Source: Methylobacterium gnaphalii
Lineage (GTDB): Bacteria; Pseudomonadota; Alphaproteobacteria; Rhizobiales; Beijerinckiaceae
Length of the DNA stretch: 57,294 nt
Direction of reading: 5' to 3'
Assembly: GCF_007992215.1 (NCBI RefSeq)
Contig: NZ_BJZV01000025.1
Location: 1 to 57,294 of the forward strand
Shown one piece after another: positions 53,806 to 57,294 of the stretch; positions within the stretch are counted from its first letter, which is position 1; each line of letters starts with the position of its first letter. The notes under the pieces were generated by a model. That model saw only the letters and a list, made by a program, of their open reading frames with translations. It was not told where the DNA came from and did not search any database. Position numbers and translations under genes: made by a program.

Positions 53806-54726
53806 TCAGTCAGCGTAGATCTCGAGATAGACCACGTTGCGGGGCTGATCACGGAAGATCTTGTAGGAGGCCTTGGGGCAGGCCGCCTCAGCGAGCGCCC
53901 GCATGTCATCCTCGTCGCGGTAGATCAGGCACCAATCCATGAAGCCAGCCATGAAGCCGCGGCCATGGCTATCGCGGGTGAAGTTGCCAACCGAGAGCAT
54001 GCCGCCGGACTTGAGGCGAGCAAACATCGCCTTGATCAGCGTCACGGCCGGCGCCTTCGGCAGGTAATCGAACAGGCCAGCCGAGTAGATCAAATCGTAG
54101 CTTGCCGTCGGGCGGCGCTCCTTGATCAGGGCGGCAAAGCTCGCGACGCGGCCCTCGATGGCGAACTCGCTGTACTCGCCCTTCGCTTCGGCGATCGAGG
54201 TCTCGTCCTGGTCGAGCACGGAAAAGCGGACGTTGGTGTCGGTCGTCGTCTCCCGAAGGGCGTCGAGTTCACGCATATGGCCCGAGGCCACAGAGAGCAC
54301 CTCGGCACATTCACGGGAGCCCATGTAGTCGTGGATCAGACCGGCCAGATAATCCCGGCGCCACAGGATGCTCTTGGCGTTGGGTAGGGAGGTTGTGGCT
54401 CGGTGTACCACCGAAGCGAGACCGTCCAGCTCACCGAGGTTCGGTCGGTAGATGTAGTCGAGCATGACCGCATCGCCGGCATAGCCGCGAGGCTTGTCGT
54501 AGGCTCGACGGGAATAAGGGTCGAGCAGGAAGACTTCGGAAAGCGGATGAGCCTGGCAGGATTCGCGGAACTCTGAGAGCTGCCCGGTAGAAGACGCCTG
54601 ATCGTAAGACGCTCCTAGCTCTTTTGCCAACCAATCGATGATGTCTGGACTTGGGTTTGCAATCAGCCGGGTCTGAGCCTCGGACAAAACCGAATGAAGG
54701 TGCTGCATCAAAGAACTCGAGGTCAT
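53806..54726 (-). CDS. SAM-dependent methyltransferase, RGYAGD-type
   Basis: A 306-aa protein. Residues 78-93 contain 'DKPRGYAGDAVMLDYIY', a motif of a methyltransferase group often found near cyclic-nucleotide or c-di-GMP signalling genes and related in pattern to PhcB-like enzymes that make 3-hydroxy-acid methyl ester signals. A Rossmann methyltransferase domain follows, with motif I 'VLSVASGHMREL' near 143 and 'YDLIYSAGLFDYL'. No signal peptide. It is downstream of, and on the same strand as, a GGDEF-EAL gene, separated by 308 bases. The substrate is unknown; a signal-molecule role is inference. Confidence 0.8.
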   Translation of the reverse strand: MTSSSLMQHLHSVLSEAQTRLIANPSPDIIDWLAKELGASYDQASSTGQLSEFRESCQAHPLSEVFLLDPYSRRAYDKPRGYAGDAVMLDYIYRPNLGELDGLASVVHRATTSLPNAKSILWRRDYLAGLIHDYMGSRECAEVLSVASGHMRELDALRETTTDTNVRFSVLDQDETSIAEAKGEYSEFAIEGRVASFAALIKERRPTASYDLIYSAGLFDYLPKAPAVTLIKAMFARLKSGGMLSVGNFTRDSHGRGFMAGFMDWCLIYRDEDDMRALAEAACPKASYKIFRDQPRNVVYLEIYAD

Positions 54727-55034
54727 GCTGGGCTACCACGTGACCGCGCCACATCGCTCCAGGGATGTTGAGATTAACAACTCCTAAACAAATTGCACCT
54801 GATGCGAGGCATCTGCCCGCGGGGTTATCAACCTTCGACGTCGAGTTTCCCACAGCCAAGCTAAAACTGTTTACCATAAATCGGCTTGTGCAGCACTCTC
54901 TCGCTGATTTGTTAACGTTAATGGAATTATATTTTCCATTTTACGGTTTTGTATGCCGACGTGCAGAACAGTTTACCCTGCTCATGCTGGGCGGGGTTCG
55001 CGCGCGCTTTCAGAGGAAGTTCGTCTGGAACGCG
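54727..55034. other. A+T-rich intergenic region
   Basis: No gene is seen. The part from about 54900 to 54960 is the most A+T-rich stretch of the window ('aatggaattatattttcc') and includes 'gttaacgtta'. It probably holds the promoter and leader of the methyltransferase gene. Confidence 0.45.
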
Positions 55035-57038
55035 TTAGGCCGACGCGGTGGTGCCAACGCGCGGGACAACCGTCTCAGCGGCGACAAGCGCGCGTAGAAC
55101 CTCGGCGGCCATGGGCTTGCCGAGATGGTAACCCTGGAGCAGGTCCACCTTCAGGTCTGCGGAGAGCCGCTGCTGATCGTGGGTCTCGATACCTTCCACG
55201 ATGGTGAGACAGCCAACGTTGCGGACGAGACCGACGATGTTGCGGAACATCTGCGCACCCCGCTCCGTCTCTGTGGCCTGGAGGAAGGAGCGGTCGATCT
55301 TGACCGCATCGAAGGCAACCTCGCGCACGCAAGACAGGCCGGCGAAGCCGGTGCCGAAATCGTCGAGCCAGATCTTCACGCCGAGCGTGCGCAGCTCGCG
55401 AAGGGTGCGCAGAACGTCCAGATTGCCCTCGATCTGCAGGCCTTCCGTCACCTCCACCACGAGGCAGTGGGGTGGCACGTCGGTCTCTCGGAGGATCGCG
55501 GCCACCGACAGGGCGAAGCTCGGCGTACTGAGTTGCACGACAGAGACGTTGACGCTGACCATTCCGACGCAATTCTTCGCGATCAGCTCCCGGCACGCCG
55601 TACGGATCGCCCACCGCCCGAGTTCGATGATCATCCCGGTGCGCTCGGCAATCGGGATGAACACGGCCGGGGAAATGGATTCGCCGTTGAAACCGGTCAG
55701 ACGCATGAGCGCCTCGGCGCCCACGATCTGGCCGGACCTCGCATCGCGGATCGGCTGATAGACCATTGCGACATGGCCGCCGGCGATGGCGCCCCTGAGG
55801 AGATCCGTCACGCTGTCGTCGAGATTAATCTCCATCGGATCGTCCCGGTCGAACAGTTTGACGCAGTTTCGACCGGTCTTCTTGGCCGCATAGAGCGCGC
55901 GGTCCGCTTCGGTGACCAAGCGTTCGACCTTGGTGCTGGTGATGTCCCGGCTGAAGGCAGCACCGATGCTGACGGTGACAACGAAGCACGGATCGGGCCG
56001 CTGCTCGTGCGGAATCGCGAGATCTTCGACCGCTTGGCGCACGCTCTCAGCCACGAGCGCCATGTGCTCGCGCGTCTGGCAGCGCACGAGCAGGATGAAT
56101 TCCTCACCGCCGAAGCGGCCGAGCGCGTACTGGCTCTGCGTCGCGGAGGTCTTCATAGCCTCGGCGACGGCAATCAGACAGCGGTCGCCGCGCTGGTGGC
56201 CGTACTGGTCGTTGTAGCGCTTGAAGTAGTCGACATCGATCAGGATGACAGCGAAGCTCTTCTCGGCTGTCTGCCAGTTGCTCCAATAGGCGCGCAGTTC
56301 CTCATCGATGGCCCGGCGGTTGGCGAGCCCCGTCAACGCGTCGGTCGTCGAGAGCCGCAGCAGCGCCGCGCCTCGCTCCGTCGCCTCCTCCTGCCGGATC
56401 TCAGCGCGCAGGGAGTTCAGGAAGACGCGGTAGCGCTCCTCATTCAACTTCCAGTTTACGAACAGCGTGAGAGTATAAGTCGAGACGTAGAGCGTGCCGA
56501 TGCCGACCACGTACTCGATAGAGCTGAAGAAACTGGAGACGAGAAACACGATGAAGATCCCGAGCATCACGCTCGACGACATCACCGCCAGACCAAACCG
56601 GAAGTTGAAGAAAACGTTCTGACCGATGATGAAGATGATCCCATAGGTCAGGTAGTAGGAGGCGCTGACCTGGTAGACGCTGCAGCTCGAGAACCACATC
56701 CAGGTCGCGTAGGCGGCGACGATCCCGAAGGCGCATTGGTAGTCGACCCATCGCGAGCGGACGCCGCGTCGGATTTGTGCCTCGATGTCGAAGATGAATA
56801 GCAGGCCGATGATGAAACGTGCGGCAATGTTGTAGAGCGCCACATCGCGGATCATGATCAGATCCGTGAAGAAGAATGCGATGTAGACGATTCCGGCGAT
56901 ACGCGAGGAGATGCGCGCGTCCTGCCAATGCGTGCACTCGCTGCGCTCTTCGTAAAGCTTCGCCAAGGCCGGCGAGCGCCGGGAGTACCACCGCTTGCCG
57001 AGCTCCGCATCGATGTTTTCGGCGAGACCTGGTGCCAT
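55035..57038 (-). CDS. Membrane GGDEF-EAL protein (diguanylate cyclase/phosphodiesterase)
   Basis: A 667-aa protein. About six hydrophobic segments occupy residues 40-200 without a known sensor domain. A GGDEF domain follows with 'DALTGLANRRAIDE' and the active-site 'RFGGEEF' (GGEEF 310-314), then an EAL domain with EAL at 442-444, 'DDFGTGFAGLS' and 'VEGIETHDQ', all residues needed for c-di-GMP hydrolysis. Both activities look intact, so the net direction depends on signals. It may control motility/biofilm choice and sits beside a methyltransferase and a receiver-domain gene. Confidence 0.93.
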   Translation of the reverse strand: MAPGLAENIDAELGKRWYSRRSPALAKLYEERSECTHWQDARISSRIAGIVYIAFFFTDLIMIRDVALYNIAARFIIGLLFIFDIEAQIRRGVRSRWVDYQCAFGIVAAYATWMWFSSCSVYQVSASYYLTYGIIFIIGQNVFFNFRFGLAVMSSSVMLGIFIVFLVSSFFSSIEYVVGIGTLYVSTYTLTLFVNWKLNEERYRVFLNSLRAEIRQEEATERGAALLRLSTTDALTGLANRRAIDEELRAYWSNWQTAEKSFAVILIDVDYFKRYNDQYGHQRGDRCLIAVAEAMKTSATQSQYALGRFGGEEFILLVRCQTREHMALVAESVRQAVEDLAIPHEQRPDPCFVVTVSIGAAFSRDITSTKVERLVTEADRALYAAKKTGRNCVKLFDRDDPMEINLDDSVTDLLRGAIAGGHVAMVYQPIRDARSGQIVGAEALMRLTGFNGESISPAVFIPIAERTGMIIELGRWAIRTACRELIAKNCVGMVSVNVSVVQLSTPSFALSVAAILRETDVPPHCLVVEVTEGLQIEGNLDVLRTLRELRTLGVKIWLDDFGTGFAGLSCVREVAFDAVKIDRSFLQATETERGAQMFRNIVGLVRNVGCLTIVEGIETHDQQRLSADLKVDLLQGYHLGKPMAAEVLRALVAAETVVPRVGTTASA

Positions 57039-57133
57039 GAGCCTTTCCGGACGTCTCCGGATAAAACCGCGTCCGGGTTTCGAAACCGTGAAGTAGAGAA
57101 CCGGTCGAGCGCGCCCTACACTAAGCTTGCTTC

Positions 57134-57294
57134 TCAGGGCTTCGCGATCAGATCCCTGATCCGGCTGGCCAAAGCCTCCATCACGAAAGGCTTGGTCAGA
57201 ACCTGCATGCCCGGTTCGAGATGGCCGTTGCCGACGATGGCGTTCTCGGCATAGCCAGTGATGAACAGGATCTTGAGTTCGGGCCGCCTCACCC
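57134..57294 (-). CDS. Response-regulator receiver domain, C-terminal end (partial)
   Basis: The last 52 codons of a gene that runs off the window. 'LKILFITGYAENAIVG' has the conserved Thr of receiver domains, and 'MQVLTKPFVMEALASRIRDLI' the conserved Lys-Pro and last helix. The form is typical of receiver domains at the end of hybrid histidine kinases. The phosphoacceptor aspartate lies outside the window. Confidence 0.85.
   Translation of the reverse strand, partial: VRRPELKILFITGYAENAIVGNGHLEPGMQVLTKPFVMEALASRIRDLIAKP

Noticed and set aside
1..57294. CRISPR array, prophage, complete insertion sequence or toxin-antitoxin pair
   Set aside because: No regularly spaced direct repeats, transposase, integrase, phage structural gene or recognisable toxin-antitoxin pair was found.

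Overview
The window looks like the chromosome of a Methylobacterium/Methylorubrum-type alphaproteobacterium (Rhizobiales). This rests on uniformly high G+C with strong G/C third-position bias, an alphaproteobacterial porin whose mature end begins 'ADLPVKSAPP', HisZ next to HisG, a MetX-MetW pair, an IalB-family protein, and a PanE2-like reductase beside an oxalyl-CoA synthetase-like ligase, a combination known from the oxalate metabolism of M. extorquens. Nothing looks like a prophage, plasmid backbone, complete insertion sequence or CRISPR array. The region reads as core chromosome with small repeats and one decayed gene. Functions are assigned by reading motifs; no database search was run.

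Layout. 0.1-2.4 kb: DUF2244 membrane protein divergent from nth, then purC. 2.4-7.6 kb: minus-strand run of two large GT2 glycosyltransferases, an exported protein and an IalB-like protein, probably envelope-related. 8.0-11.6 kb: plus-strand group of a small ORF, a FAH-family hydrolase, panE2 (probable oxalyl-CoA reductase) and a probable oxalyl-CoA synthetase; the last two would convert oxalate to glyoxylate. 11.7-16.6 kb: kup, an 84-aa protein, tex. 16.6-21.4 kb: YhaO/YhaN-like nuclease-ATPase pair (Mre11/Rad50 type). 21.6-28.0 kb: pxpA, AI-2E-family membrane protein with an extra C-terminal domain, APC permease, Tat-exported DJ-1/isonitrile-hydratase-like protein, lysophospholipase-like hydrolase. 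28.1-28.7 kb: small heat-shock protein behind a ROSE-like RNA thermometer.

28.8-32.8 kb: small exported cysteine protein, porin with a clear terminator, amtB and glnK with a sigma-54-like site upstream. 33.1-35.9 kb: acyl-CoA thioesterase II, UbiH-family monooxygenase, 62-aa protein. 36.2-40.1 kb: hisZ-hisG, then fpr overlapping bioD. 40.2-42.8 kb: SDR, DUF3429 protein and zinc alcohol dehydrogenase in one direction. 43.2-45.6 kb: VOC protein converging on hisC-tyrA, which share TTAA as overlapping stops. 45.7-50.6 kb: MHS-family transporter divergent from metX-metW; FAD/NAD(P)-binding protein. 50.8-53.4 kb: gltX, tRNA-Val(CAC), 52-aa protein, gph. 53.5-57.3 kb: decayed exported-protein gene, RGYAGD-type methyltransferase, membrane GGDEF-EAL protein and, cut by the window edge, the end of a receiver domain.

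Best candidates for something new: the small ORF and FAH hydrolase linked to the oxalate genes; the ROSE-like thermometer; the fpr-bioD coupling, which may join biotin synthesis to its reductant supply; and the methyltransferase / c-di-GMP / receiver neighbourhood. No fully novel defence or mobile system was recognised.
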